From Agrilactobacillus yilanensis (lineage in GTDB: Bacteria > Bacillota > Bacilli > Lactobacillales > Lactobacillaceae): 64,000 bases of DNA. Positions within the stretch are counted from its first letter, which is position 1; every line of letters begins with the position of its first letter. The translations under genes were made by a program, and so were the position numbers. The notes under the pieces were generated by a model. It had not been told where the DNA came from, did no database searches, and saw only the letters and a program-made list of their open reading frames with translations. Positions 1-9,738 of the stretch are shown one piece after another. Where the stretch lies: assembly GCF_003946725.1 (NCBI RefSeq), contig NZ_RHOY01000003.1:186001-250000 (forward strand), in the 5' to 3' direction.

Positions 1-641
1 AGAGCCAATATGGTTCTTCATTCTCCGCAATTCTTCAACAAAATGGCTTGACTGCTTCAAGCTTCAAGAAAAACATCAGAACGAACTTATTAACTGAAGC
101 TGCTTTAAAGGCAAACAAAAAAGTAACCAAAGCTAATCTTGAGAAACAATGGAAATCTTATCAACCAAAAGTTACCGTTGCACATATTTTAGTTGCTAAA
201 AAAGCTGACGCTGAAGATATTATTAACCAACTAAATAACGGTGGCGATTTCACTAAGCTTGCAAAAGAATACTCAACAGACACTGCTACTAAGAATAAGG
301 GCGGTAAATTAGCTGCATTTGATAACAGCGATACTTCCTTAGATTCTACTTTCAAAAAAGCAGCCTTCAAGTTAAAACAAGGCGAAATCACACAAACACC
401 TGTTAAAACAGATTATGGCTATCATGTTATCAAGATGGTCAAGAATCCTGGTAAGGGTAAGATGTCTGATCATACTGCTGAATTGAAAGAACAACTTTAT
501 ACTAAATGGATGCAAGATTCTACTGTCATGCAAAAAGTAATTGCCAAAGTCTTGAAGAAGGGCGACATTACAATTAAAGATGATGACCTTAAAGATATCC
601 TTGCAGGTTATCTTGGTTCTTCTTCTAGCTCAAGTAAATAA
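1..641 (+). CDS. prsA: PrsA-type foldase lipoprotein, C-terminal part (partial)
   Basis: The frame is open from the left edge, so the signal peptide, lipobox cysteine and N-terminal domain lie outside the window. The visible 212 residues contain a parvulin-type peptidyl-prolyl isomerase domain starting at [11 protein letters not shown], with the family pattern GGDF..LAKEYS and a C-terminal GYHVIKM strand. The protein ends in a serine-rich tail. PrsA proteins are anchored outside the membrane and help secreted proteins fold after Sec export. A hairpin terminator follows directly. In other Firmicutes prsA also lies near yhaM-yhaN-yhaO, which supports the call. Confidence 0.9.
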   Translation, partial: SQYGSSFSAILQQNGLTASSFKKNIRTNLLTEAALKANKKVTKANLEKQWKSYQPKVTVAHILVAKKADAEDIINQLNNGGDFTKLAKEYSTDTATKNKGGKLAAFDNSDTSLDSTFKKAAFKLKQGEITQTPVKTDYGYHVIKMVKNPGKGKMSDHTAELKEQLYTKWMQDSTVMQKVIAKVLKKGDITIKDDDLKDILAGYLGSSSSSSK

Positions 642-654
642 ACCAAAAAAAAAT

Positions 655-684
655 TAGTCGCATAATTATGCGGCTATTTTTTTT
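655..684 (+). terminator. Rho-independent terminator of prsA
   Basis: Eight-base-pair stem AGTCGCAT/ATGCGGCT (one G-U) with an AATT loop, followed by eight T residues. Confidence 0.85.
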
Positions 685-704
685 GGCTTATTTAAACTTA
701 TAAT

Positions 705-1640
705 TTATGGTTTATAAAACTGACGCTGATCCATGGCAAAAATCCGCTGAGTGTAATGTCCACTGGGCGTGTGATTTAGAGCGTCTGAAATCATAGTCAC
801 TGAAGCATCCATCTCATCTAATTGATGTAATACCTCTGCTTCTAAAATTTTAGGAATTACTGGGGAACCATATTCCAATTTGCCATGATGGGCTAAAATC
901 ACATGGCGCAAGATAACAATTTTTTCATCATCTAAATCAAAATGCAGTTCATTACAAGCCCGACTGATCGCTTCATCAATTAAGACAATATGGCCCACTA
1001 AATTTCCTGCTAAGGTATAACTCGTTGTTTCTGCACCACTCAATTCAATGGTTTTACCAAGATCATGCAAGATGATCCCTGCATAAAGCAACGATTGATT
1101 AATGGTGGCATATTGGCGACACATCGCTTCAGCCAAATGCAACATACTAATCGTATGAAAGGCTAAGCCGCCTTCATAAGCATGATGGTTTGTTTTTGCT
1201 GCCGGATACTTAAAAAAGTCATCCCCCCGCTCATTTAATAAGTAGCGGACAATTCGATTCCATTTAGCTTCTGTAATTTTGAAAATAAAAGCATTTAATT
1301 CCGACTGCAAATCTGTTTTAGGCAAGGGCGCTTTAGGTACAAAATCCTCTGCTTTTAAAGTTTCGTTGGTCATAACGGTCATCTTATCAATTCTAATTTG
1401 TGGTTTCGTCTGATAAATTTCCCGCAAGCCCTTTAGATGGACAATACGCCCCTTTTTAAAATTAGCAATATCTTCTGGTTGTGCCGCCCAGAATTTACCT
1501 GTGATTTGCCCGGTGACATCTGAAAAAACTAAAGCAATAAATGGTTTGCCATTTTTAGCCGTTCGAATATCGGCATCCTTAATTAAAACATTCTGATCCA
1601 CACGATCCCCATCTTGATAATCTCTTAAACCCTTTTCCAT
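705..1640 (-). CDS. yhaM: 3'-5' exoribonuclease YhaM family
   Basis: 311 residues, the normal size for YhaM/CBF1 nucleases. An N-terminal OB-fold (about residues 15-85) precedes an HD-type phosphohydrolase domain (about 150-285) with AFHT and LHDLGK metal-ligand motifs. Family members degrade RNA, and single-stranded DNA, from the 3' end. The ATG has a good AAGGAGAG site. It is the last gene of yhaO-yhaN-yhaM, read right to left, 9 bases after yhaN. Confidence 0.92.
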   Translation of the reverse strand: MEKGLRDYQDGDRVDQNVLIKDADIRTAKNGKPFIALVFSDVTGQITGKFWAAQPEDIANFKKGRIVHLKGLREIYQTKPQIRIDKMTVMTNETLKAEDFVPKAPLPKTDLQSELNAFIFKITEAKWNRIVRYLLNERGDDFFKYPAAKTNHHAYEGGLAFHTISMLHLAEAMCRQYATINQSLLYAGIILHDLGKTIELSGAETTSYTLAGNLVGHIVLIDEAISRACNELHFDLDDEKIVILRHVILAHHGKLEYGSPVIPKILEAEVLHQLDEMDASVTMISDALNHTPSGHYTQRIFAMDQRQFYKP

Positions 1641-1649
1641 AAACTCTCC

Positions 1650-4322
1650 TTATAAACGAATCACTGTTTGTTCTTGAAATTGTGCTAAAAATTCCTGATG
1701 CGCTGTTGTAAAAATGATTTGATTTTGCTGACTAATTTCTTTAATCAGCGCAATAAGTTGTTCTTGTCGTTGTTGATCTGCATTGATTAGTGCGTCATCT
1801 AATAAAATTGGCATTTTAACAAGATCTGACAAGGTCATCGTAAATGCCAGGCGTAGTGCTAAATAAAGCTGTTCCATTGTGCCTAAAGAAAGCTCGTTCA
1901 CATTAAATTCATGGGCATCCGCTGTCTGAACATAGATATTTTGATCTCTAAATAAAATCTTTTCATATTTTTCAATCGTTAAAACTTTAAAGTACCGTTC
2001 TGCCTGTTCCAAAATTTGTGGCAATCGATTTTGGCTAGCGGCTTCTAACGTTTTACGAATCCATTGGGCTGTTAGTGTTTCTAACAGATAATCTTGAATT
2101 TCATCTAACAATTCAGTTTGCAAATTAGCCAGCTGCTGCTGTAATTCTTGGAGCTTGTCGCTCGTCGCTAATTGGGCCAGATCCACTGTCAAATCGTTGG
2201 CATTTTGGCTTAATTGATTGGCCTGCTCGGTGATTTGTGCAAGTTGCTGTTTTTGACTATCTAATTGGGCCTCTAGTCCTTTTAGATTATCAAATTGATG
2301 CAATTGGTCTAAGTTAGCTTGTAACTGTTCAGATAAGAATTTATAGCGTTCTTGGTTACTGGCCACCGTTTTTAAATCTTGCGTTGCCTGTTGTAATTGC
2401 TCAAAATCAGCAAACTGATATTGCTGCAGTAATTGCTGCTGCTGCCATTTCAAATCGGCTATTTCTGCTTTTTGCTGTTTTAACCAGCCTTGAAGCTGTT
2501 CTTGGGCTAAAATCGTTTCTTGATTTTCAGCCGCATCCCGCTCATAAGTCTGCACAGCTTGTTTTAAAGTATCAAAATATGCCTTCGAAAAGATTGGTGA
2601 CTGGCTCAATGATTCTTGTAAAAATTCTGTTAAATTGTCAAACGCTTTTAAAGTTTGCTGCATTTCAGCTAATTCGGACTCTTGTTTTTGAATATCCTCG
2701 GCCAATTGCGTCATTGTCGTTAATAATGGCTGTAGCTTTAGCGGATCAAATTCCGGACTCAAATTATACTTTTGGTTAATGCTTGCTAATTCCTGGGTCA
2801 AAGCTGCAATTTTTTGATTCGTATCTTGTAACTTAACGCCTAAATCATGGCGCCGGGCTTTGATCTGATCAACTTGCTGCAACATTACCTGGGCATTAGG
2901 ATCTTCAGCCATATCTTCATGCTGTCGAGCCACAACAACCCGTTTTTGATAGAGGCTTAAGCCAATAATACCGACCCCCGCCAATGCAATAATTTTAACA
3001 ATGCTTGGCATAAACAAACCCACAACCGTTAATAATGCCCCTAATAAAATCAAGCCATTTAAGAATTTCTGATTTTCTGCAGGAGAATCATCGGTTTGCT
3101 GCGCGGCTTGGATTTGATTTAAGTCCCGTACATATTTATTTTCCTCTAACTGCAGCTCAGTATCGCTTTGGGTCAATTGCTCTTTCAAAGCTGACTGGGT
3201 CTGCAATTGCGTATTATCTTGACTGACTAAACTCAAATCTTCACTGGATAACGGTGTCATATCCGCGGTAATCATTTCGTTACTCTGCTGTAGTTGCTGC
3301 AGCTGATCTTTATTTTCAGCAATGCGTTTTTGCAACGTTTCCCGGCGGCTAACTAACGTTTGAATATGCGGCAATTGCTGTTGAATCTTTTGATAATCTT
3401 CAGCGTATTTCACATAATTTTCATTTACAGATTGATTGGCTGCGTTTTCTGAACGCCGTTTTTCAATAAAGTCCGTTTGCAGATCAATTTTAGTTTGAAT
3501 TTGCTGATATTGTTCATAAGTTGTTTCAATTTGCGCCGCATTCACCGTTTCATCCAAATGCTGCTGCAACGATAAGTATTGTTCATAGCTCGGCCATAAT
3601 TGTTGCAGGTGGGTTAACGTTTGAACTCGATGGTCTGTTTCTTGCTGGCTTTGTATTAAGTAATTCAGCTTAGTTGTTACTTGATCGCTTTGTTGCTGCA
3701 AGCTCAAATATTTCGGTAAACTCCGCTTTGCTTGCGTTATTTTTTCTTCTAACTGGTGGTAATGCAACAGTTTTTGGTTAATTGGCGGTTTACGGCCGCT
3801 GGATTTATAAAGGGCCTTAGCCTCATTTTCAAAATTTTGAGCTGTGGCTAACCAATCACCACTATTAACCGCCCCAATGGCTAAAATTTGCTGCATCAAT
3901 TCATTTTTATTTAGATCACTAATTTTTAACATTTCATTTGTATCAAAATAAAATAATGATTTAAATAAGTCCTTCGTTAAGGGATGAATCATTTTGTAAA
4001 ATGTATCATTATCTACTTTTTGCTGATCGATAAAAGTTTCTAATTCACCGCCTGTACTGCCGCCAGTTCGCCGAAGCAATAGTTCATGCTGATTAACACT
4101 TAAAACTAATTCGCCACCATAACGCCCCGTTGTTTTAGGGATATATTGTTCATAAGGTCTCTTCTTCGTTGCAAAACCAAATAAAATACTGGTGATAAAA
4201 GCTAGTAATGTACTTTTTCCGGCTTCATTCGGTCCAAAAACAACCGTTAGATTTGAATCAAATTCAAATTCCTGTTCCACTAAATTGCCAAAACCAAAAA
4301 TTTTTGCGCTTTTGATATACAT
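1650..4322 (-). CDS. yhaN: YhaN-like SMC/SbcC-type ATPase
   Basis: 890 residues. Walker A FGPNEAGKST lies near residue 31; the ABC signature SLGTMEQLYLALRLAF and Walker B PILLDDAL lie near the C-terminus. Between them are two long glutamine-rich coiled-coil arms. Near residues 420-460 there is a hydrophobic stretch that looks like two membrane segments, as in B. subtilis YhaN and unlike cytosolic SbcC. The start codon overlaps the yhaO stop by one base (TAATG), so the two are translationally coupled. It probably pairs with YhaO as an SbcCD-like nuclease complex for DNA ends. That role is inferred from the family. Confidence 0.85.
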   Translation of the reverse strand: MYIKSAKIFGFGNLVEQEFEFDSNLTVVFGPNEAGKSTLLAFITSILFGFATKKRPYEQYIPKTTGRYGGELVLSVNQHELLLRRTGGSTGGELETFIDQQKVDNDTFYKMIHPLTKDLFKSLFYFDTNEMLKISDLNKNELMQQILAIGAVNSGDWLATAQNFENEAKALYKSSGRKPPINQKLLHYHQLEEKITQAKRSLPKYLSLQQQSDQVTTKLNYLIQSQQETDHRVQTLTHLQQLWPSYEQYLSLQQHLDETVNAAQIETTYEQYQQIQTKIDLQTDFIEKRRSENAANQSVNENYVKYAEDYQKIQQQLPHIQTLVSRRETLQKRIAENKDQLQQLQQSNEMITADMTPLSSEDLSLVSQDNTQLQTQSALKEQLTQSDTELQLEENKYVRDLNQIQAAQQTDDSPAENQKFLNGLILLGALLTVVGLFMPSIVKIIALAGVGIIGLSLYQKRVVVARQHEDMAEDPNAQVMLQQVDQIKARRHDLGVKLQDTNQKIAALTQELASINQKYNLSPEFDPLKLQPLLTTMTQLAEDIQKQESELAEMQQTLKAFDNLTEFLQESLSQSPIFSKAYFDTLKQAVQTYERDAAENQETILAQEQLQGWLKQQKAEIADLKWQQQQLLQQYQFADFEQLQQATQDLKTVASNQERYKFLSEQLQANLDQLHQFDNLKGLEAQLDSQKQQLAQITEQANQLSQNANDLTVDLAQLATSDKLQELQQQLANLQTELLDEIQDYLLETLTAQWIRKTLEAASQNRLPQILEQAERYFKVLTIEKYEKILFRDQNIYVQTADAHEFNVNELSLGTMEQLYLALRLAFTMTLSDLVKMPILLDDALINADQQRQEQLIALIKEISQQNQIIFTTAHQEFLAQFQEQTVIRL

Positions 4323-5533
4323 TAGTCAGCAGCCTCGTCTTTCGTATTATTTAAAATCTTCAATTCAGCAGCCTGGCGTAATTCTTGCAATGCCTCCGTT
4401 TGTACAAACTTATCTGTTACAAAACGTTCCTTGTTCAAATTACCGAGCACTTCTTGTAAATTTGTTGCGCTAAAAATCTCATCAACGCTTACCTGCCAAT
4501 ATTTTGTATCAATTTCTGGCAAGTCCAAATCCGCATCTGCCGCAACCTGAACACTAATCGGATAAATAATCTGATCTGAATTTAATGCTTTTAATTCGGT
4601 TCGCAAAATATCTAGTAATTGACCATTAGCGGCAGCTTGTTGCGTGTTTGCATCAATCGAATCTGCCTTTAAAATAATCCGCAACAAAAAATTCGTTTTT
4701 TCTGGCAGCGAAATCAGCATGCTCTTAAGATGCTGTACCACCTCCGGTACCGTTAAACGCTGCTGATCTTCAATTGTCATTTGTTGCCATTGAAACGGTG
4801 CAACCGGCACAAAGGCAGTCGCCAAATCATTATATTGGTAATTAATTTCATAAAAACCCTTAACGCCGCTTTCATCAATGTTACGGCCCTGTAAATTACC
4901 CGCATAAATAATATCCGGCCGCCGATTTAATGCCCGCCGATGATGAATATGCCCCAAAGCCCAGTAATCATAACCTTTTTGTAACAGATCATTTAATTCA
5001 AAAGGCGCATAATTTGCATCCCCAGCACCTTTTAGCCCGCCGTGTAGTAAACCAATGGCTAAATCTGCATCTAAGCGCCGCTCAGGATAGTCCGCGGCCA
5101 CATTCTCGGTAATATGCCGCTGATCGTAACTAAACCCGGTAATATCAATTTTAAAGCCTTCTGCACTAATATAGCGCATCACTTCTGGCTGTGCGCCGAA
5201 TATATGCACATTTTCAGGATAAGTTAACTGTGTCGTTGTTTCATTTAAATAATCATGATTGCCAAAAATTAAATAAACTTGAATCCCCACAGCTTGTAGT
5301 CGCTGAAATTGATTTTTTAAAAACCACTGAACTTTTAAATTTTGATTTTGAGAGTCAAATGTATCCCCTGCAATCAAAATAAAAGCTACCTCATCAGCAA
5401 TCGCGCGATCAATCATCCGTTCAAAAGCAGTAAACGGCGCTTGATAAAGCTTGTCACCCACGGTTTGATCAATTTGCTTCAGTCCAAAAAACGGACTATC
5501 TAAATGTGCATCTGCGCAATGAATAAATTTCAT
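4322..5533 (-). CDS. yhaO: YhaO-like metallophosphoesterase (SbcD/Mre11 type)
   Basis: 403 residues. The five calcineurin-like metal-binding motifs are present in order: ADAHLD near the N-terminus, AGDTFD, FGNHDY, LLHGG and LGHIHHR. This is the two-metal nuclease core of the SbcD/Mre11 family. About 170 C-terminal residues form the capping region. It is the first gene of the yhaO-yhaN-yhaM operon and overlaps yhaN by one base, as expected for a nuclease/ATPase pair. Confidence 0.88.
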   Translation of the reverse strand: MKFIHCADAHLDSPFFGLKQIDQTVGDKLYQAPFTAFERMIDRAIADEVAFILIAGDTFDSQNQNLKVQWFLKNQFQRLQAVGIQVYLIFGNHDYLNETTTQLTYPENVHIFGAQPEVMRYISAEGFKIDITGFSYDQRHITENVAADYPERRLDADLAIGLLHGGLKGAGDANYAPFELNDLLQKGYDYWALGHIHHRRALNRRPDIIYAGNLQGRNIDESGVKGFYEINYQYNDLATAFVPVAPFQWQQMTIEDQQRLTVPEVVQHLKSMLISLPEKTNFLLRIILKADSIDANTQQAAANGQLLDILRTELKALNSDQIIYPISVQVAADADLDLPEIDTKYWQVSVDEIFSATNLQEVLGNLNKERFVTDKFVQTEALQELRQAAELKILNNTKDEAAD

Positions 5534-5622
5534 AGGCCCACCTCGTTTTATCGCAATTCTAATATCTTATTGTATCCTATACACCAAAAAAACAAAAGTT
5601 CCCTTTTGTATTAACCATTTCG

Positions 5623-5672
5623 AAAAAAATAAAGGGTTGAGATACAAAACAGCAACGTTTTGTCTCAGCCCC
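5623..5672 (-). terminator. Terminator after yheA-like gene
   Basis: On the minus strand a stem GGGCTGAGACAAAAC/GTTTTGTATCTCAACCC (one mismatch) is followed by a T-rich run. It separates the YheA-like gene from yhaO. Confidence 0.8.
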
Positions 5673-5702
5673 CTATTTACTTAATCCCGCCAAAGTTAAA
5701 AA

Positions 5703-6047
5703 CTATGGTTGGTAAATATCTGAAATTGGTTTAGAGATAATCCGGTTAAGATCATCCATTAATGTGCTCATACTTCTTTCTTCAGTCATCAATTTATTAA
5801 TTGTGTCGAATTTAGAAAGTTGATCACTCATATTTTGCATTTCTGTAATATCTTCTTCAGTGAAGTCTTGCCCGTTCATTTGTTTTTGTTGTAATTCCAT
5901 TTGTTTTTCTTGGAATTTTTTAAATGAAGCATAAGCAAAATCGTCATTTTTAACATCTGCAAAAGCCTTTTGCAATGCTAAAAATTCAGGTGTTTGTTGT
6001 AATTCTTGTTCCAATTGGTTCGCAGTATCATAAATATTGACAGCCAT
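5703..6047 (-). CDS. YlbF/YmcA-family protein (YheA-like)
   Basis: 114 residues, almost entirely helical and charged, with the family features NxYDTANQLEQEL at the N-terminus and ELQQKQMNGQ in the middle. Related YlbF/YmcA proteins act in RNase Y-linked RNA processing in B. subtilis; the precise role of the YheA branch is not established. The start has AAGGAGAACGTT directly upstream. It lies alone between its own terminator and the PBP gene, 25 bases downstream of the PBP stop, so co-transcription with the PBP is possible. Confidence 0.8.
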   Translation of the reverse strand: MAVNIYDTANQLEQELQQTPEFLALQKAFADVKNDDFAYASFKKFQEKQMELQQKQMNGQDFTEEDITEMQNMSDQLSKFDTINKLMTEERSMSTLMDDLNRIISKPISDIYQP

Positions 6048-6072
6048 AACGTTCTCCTTTAAGGTTGAGATT

Positions 6073-8211
6073 TTAATTGCTAAAAAACGATTTCACATCA
6101 TTATACCATTCATTGGCCTTCTCTTGGGCATTCTTTAATGCATTTTTTCCATTTTCAATGCCATCTTGAATATTTGAGCCAATATCATCAAACCAATTTC
6201 CACTGCTGCCCTCATTATTATTGGCTTCAGCCGCAATTGTTGATGCTGATTTTGTATCGAAATTATAGGTTGGTGCATTAGGTAACATTTTTTCCATTTC
6301 TAATTTAAAGATTGGCGCTACCCCTTGTTCACTAGTGCCTGCCAAAAAGTGATTGGCATCCGTACTGTCAAAGCCGATCCAAGTTGCCACCACTAAATTC
6401 GGCGTATAACCCACGATCCACTGATCTTTAGTCCCATAGCCATAACTGCTTGGCACTTCAGTACTCCCAGTTTTACCCGCAACTTGATAGCCGCTTGGTT
6501 TTGCCGTTTGCCCAGTCCCATTGTTAAACACATCTAACATCATACTGGTCATTTCTTTAGCATTCTTTTTAGAAATAATCTGCTTGCTCTTCAAATCGCT
6601 ATTATCCACGATGACAGCACCAGTGGCATCCACAACTTTACGAATAAAGTGCGTATTGGCTAACTTGCCTTCATTGGCAAACGCTGTATAAGCTCGAGCC
6701 ATTTGATAAGGCGAAACACCTTTGCCCCAGCCACCAAAGCCCAGTGCTAAGTTTTGATCACTTTTAGGCACATTAATGCCAAATTTTTCGACCGATGCCA
6801 CCCCTTTGTTCAGTCCAATTTTATCCAGCAGCCAAACTGCCGGTGCATTTTTACTTTGGGCTAAGGCAACATACATCGGTACTTCACCGGCATATTGATT
6901 GTCCGCATTAGCGGGTCGGTAATTATTTTTACCATAACTTGTCAGCTTATCTTGCAATACACTGTCATAGTGATAGCCGGCTTCTAGTGCTGGTTCATAA
7001 ACAGCCAGTGGCTTCATTGTGGAGCCTGGCTGACGTTTGATCTGAGTGGCTCGATTCAAGCCTCGAAAAACATGCTCACCGCGACCGCCCACAACCGCAC
7101 TCACATAACCATTCGTTGGATTAATCGCAATTGAACCGCCTTGAACCTCGGTCCCATCTGCGGCATTCGCTGGAAAAGCCCAGTTTTGTTCGAAAGCCGA
7201 TTGCATTGCCTTTTGATAACTTTGATCCAAAGTTGTATAAATACGATACCCTTTATTCATGATATCCTCTTCTTTAAGCCCGTATTTATTGACAGCTTCG
7301 TCAATCACCGCATCAAAGAAGTAAGGATATTTATAACCATCTTCTTGCGTATAGGTATCATTTAAGGCCAGACTTGTTTGCTTCGTTGTATCTGCTTGTG
7401 TTTTTGTTATTTTGCCGTTATCTACCATTAAATCTAAAACTAAATTTCGCCGACTGATCGCATTATCCATATGATCAATAGGATTATAGAAACTAGGGCT
7501 ACGTAAAATTGCTGCAAAGGTTGCCCCTTCAGATAGCGTCAACTCAGAAGCATTTTTACCAAAATATTTATTGGCCGCATCTTGAACACCCCAGACGCCG
7601 CTGCCAAAATAAGCGTTATTTAAGTACATCGCTAAAATATCTTTTTTGCTATAAACTCGATTAATTTCCACAGCTAAGAATATCTCTTCTAGCTTTCGTG
7701 CAAAAGTTTGCTTTTGGGTTAGTAATGCATTCTTAGCTAATTGCTGCGTAATCGTGCTCCCGCCACCGGTGATCTGACCTCGATGAACCACATAACTTAC
7801 AACCGATCGCAAAATACCTTTGATATCAAACCCTGGATTTGAATAAAAGCTTCGATCCTCAGTGGAAATAACCGCATTTTGTACATTTTCGCTAATTTGG
7901 TCTAACTCCACAAAAGTCCCTTTTTGCGCATATAATGAGCCAGCTTTTTGATTATCTGCATCATAAATCGTGGTGGTGGTCTGCAGTGCAGACTTTAAAT
8001 TTTGAACATCTGCTGTTTTCGCTTTGTAAGTATAAAAAACACTAATACATAAAAATAAAACTAAGCCAATTAGTAGGCACCAGCGGATCAAATGAAACCG
8101 CTGATTTACTAATCGCAGCCAATGGCCAAAACGTCCAAGGATTGCCCGCAACCAATGCCAAAAACGTTGCAGGTAAAGCTTCAACTGATCTTTAAACGAA
8201 TTATTATCCAT
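6073..8211 (-). CDS. pbp2A: Class A penicillin-binding protein (transglycosylase/transpeptidase)
   Basis: 712 residues from ATG at 8211, chosen because GGAG lies 6-7 bases before it; an upstream TTG in frame would overlap that site. A short cytoplasmic tail and one membrane segment (about residues 45-65) precede a GT51 glycosyltransferase domain with STEDRSFY and GGGSTITQQLAKN. The transpeptidase domain has SxxK (STMK), SxN (SKN) and KTGS motifs. The enzyme polymerises lipid II and crosslinks peptidoglycan on the outer membrane face. The C-terminal tail is Asn/Lys-rich. The choice of the name pbp2A over pbpF is not secure. Confidence 0.9.
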   Translation of the reverse strand: MDNNSFKDQLKLYLQRFWHWLRAILGRFGHWLRLVNQRFHLIRWCLLIGLVLFLCISVFYTYKAKTADVQNLKSALQTTTTIYDADNQKAGSLYAQKGTFVELDQISENVQNAVISTEDRSFYSNPGFDIKGILRSVVSYVVHRGQITGGGSTITQQLAKNALLTQKQTFARKLEEIFLAVEINRVYSKKDILAMYLNNAYFGSGVWGVQDAANKYFGKNASELTLSEGATFAAILRSPSFYNPIDHMDNAISRRNLVLDLMVDNGKITKTQADTTKQTSLALNDTYTQEDGYKYPYFFDAVIDEAVNKYGLKEEDIMNKGYRIYTTLDQSYQKAMQSAFEQNWAFPANAADGTEVQGGSIAINPTNGYVSAVVGGRGEHVFRGLNRATQIKRQPGSTMKPLAVYEPALEAGYHYDSVLQDKLTSYGKNNYRPANADNQYAGEVPMYVALAQSKNAPAVWLLDKIGLNKGVASVEKFGINVPKSDQNLALGFGGWGKGVSPYQMARAYTAFANEGKLANTHFIRKVVDATGAVIVDNSDLKSKQIISKKNAKEMTSMMLDVFNNGTGQTAKPSGYQVAGKTGSTEVPSSYGYGTKDQWIVGYTPNLVVATWIGFDSTDANHFLAGTSEQGVAPIFKLEMEKMLPNAPTYNFDTKSASTIAAEANNNEGSSGNWFDDIGSNIQDGIENGKNALKNAQEKANEWYNDVKSFFSN

Positions 8212-8331
8212 AATACACTCCAATATAATTCACAAAAACACTTTAAGTATTGTAACATTATATAATAGTTGGTACACCGTTCTTAAGATTGATTTATTAG
8301 AGATTTAATTTATTCAAAGGAGTCCAAATTC

Positions 8332-9210
8332 ATGTTGACGCGTCAGTTCACATTACCTGCAGATTTTCAACCACTTAATATTCGTCAAGCTTTAAAGACT
8401 TGGTTCATTCCAAGAAAATGGCAGCATTTTTTACGGATTGAAAAAAACATTTTAGTTAACGGCACTTATCACCATTTTGACACTATCTTACAGCCTAATG
8501 ATCAACTAACCCTTCATTTTAGTCACGTTGACTCCCAGCAGCAAGTTTATCAACCTAGTGACGGTACCCATTTAACGATTTTTTATGAAGATCAAGATTT
8601 TTTAGTTGTCGCCAAACCTAACAATATTAAAACGCATCCCAATCAACCCGATGAAACGGATACCTTGCTTAATCAAGTTGCAGGCTATTTAGCACCAAAA
8701 CAGCAACAGCCCTATATTTTACATCGTTTAGATATGTATACCAGCGGCCTAATTATGATCGCAAAAAATCCCTTAGTTGTCCCGATTCTAAACGCACAAC
8801 TAAGAGATAAACTGATTAAACGTAATTATTTAGCGATGGTCGCCTATAATTTTGCACTCCCAAGTCAAGGCCAAATTACTTGGCCAATCGGTCTGGATCC
8901 AAAAGATCCCCGCAAACGGATGGTCTCGGCAAATGGTTTGCCCGCTATCACTGATTTTAAAATTCTTGCTCAAAATCGAAACTACCAATTACTGCATTTG
9001 AGTTTACAAACTGGTCGCACGCATCAAATTCGTGTCCACCTCGCTGCTGAAGGCGTCCCGATTTTAGGAGACCCGCTTTATAATCCACATTCTAAAATGC
9101 CAATGATGTTTTTACATGCTTATCAAATGAAAATTCCTTTACCTTTTTCAAAAAATATTATTACGGTAACAACACCTGCCCCCAGTAGTTTTGAAAATTT
9201 ATTGCGTTAA
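8332..9210 (+). CDS. RluA/RluD-family rRNA pseudouridine synthase
   Basis: 292 residues with AAAGGAGTCC ahead of the ATG. An N-terminal S4-like part (about 1-75) is followed by the PseudoU_synth_2 domain with HRLDMYTSGLIMIAKN; the aspartate of HRLD is the catalytic residue. LQTGRTHQIRVHL near the C-terminus is a second family motif. It isomerises specific uridines in rRNA; the exact target cannot be told from sequence. It is a single gene ending at a shared terminator, with argR converging. Confidence 0.9.
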   Translation: MLTRQFTLPADFQPLNIRQALKTWFIPRKWQHFLRIEKNILVNGTYHHFDTILQPNDQLTLHFSHVDSQQQVYQPSDGTHLTIFYEDQDFLVVAKPNNIKTHPNQPDETDTLLNQVAGYLAPKQQQPYILHRLDMYTSGLIMIAKNPLVVPILNAQLRDKLIKRNYLAMVAYNFALPSQGQITWPIGLDPKDPRKRMVSANGLPAITDFKILAQNRNYQLLHLSLQTGRTHQIRVHLAAEGVPILGDPLYNPHSKMPMMFLHAYQMKIPLPFSKNIITVTTPAPSSFENLLR

Positions 9211-9254
9211 AAAAACGCTAAATCCCCTAAAAATTGGCGGATCTAGCGTTTTTT
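9209..9254. terminator. Bidirectional terminator between pseudouridine synthase and argR
   Basis: AAAAAACGCTA...TAGCGTTTTTT inverted repeat lies between the two convergent genes, with A and T runs on both sides. Confidence 0.85.
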
Positions 9255-9266
9255 ATAGCCTAAATT

Positions 9267-9722
9267 TTATTCCACAATATTTTCTTGAATTCGTTGATAC
9301 ATTCGGTCTGCGGCATTATTATCTTGTGAAATGATCACTACAGTATCATGACCAGCAACGGTGCCAACAACATCTTTTAATGGCAAATCATCAATAACTG
9401 CTGCCAAAACATTGCCGTTACTAGGTAGTGTTTTCACCACGTTCAAAAATTGAACCTGTGTCACAGATAAAACCACATTGCTAATTGTATCTTCTAAGCG
9501 CTCATCATTATTATCCGAATCTCCTTGGAAAACCATATAGCGTAAATTGCCGCTCTCATCTCTAGCTTTGACAATCTGTAAATCCCGAATATCCCGAGAA
9601 ATAGTCGCCTGCGTTGCATCTACACCTTGGTCTTTTAGAAGCCCGAGCAATTCATCTTGAGTACTGACAATATGTTCATTGATGATCTGTTCTAAGATCA
9701 TTTGACGTTCCGTCTTTTTCAT
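9267..9722 (-). CDS. argR: Arginine repressor ArgR/AhrC family
   Basis: 151 residues from ATG 9722 (AAGAGGTC upstream), the usual length; a longer start would run into argS. The N-terminal winged helix contains ATQATISRDIRDL. The C-terminal hexamerisation and arginine-binding domain contains GTVAGHDTVVII. It senses arginine and represses arginine synthesis or controls arginine use. It sits 16 bases downstream of argS, so both are probably transcribed together from the T-box promoter. Confidence 0.93.
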   Translation of the reverse strand: MKKTERQMILEQIINEHIVSTQDELLGLLKDQGVDATQATISRDIRDLQIVKARDESGNLRYMVFQGDSDNNDERLEDTISNVVLSVTQVQFLNVVKTLPSNGNVLAAVIDDLPLKDVVGTVAGHDTVVIISQDNNAADRMYQRIQENIVE

Positions 9723-9738
9723 AATTTGACCTCTTAAA

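Noticed and set aside
2384-2779. 131-codon plus-strand frame opposite yhaN
   Set aside because: Antisense shadow of a Gln-rich coiled-coil gene; no ribosome site and composition unlike a protein.
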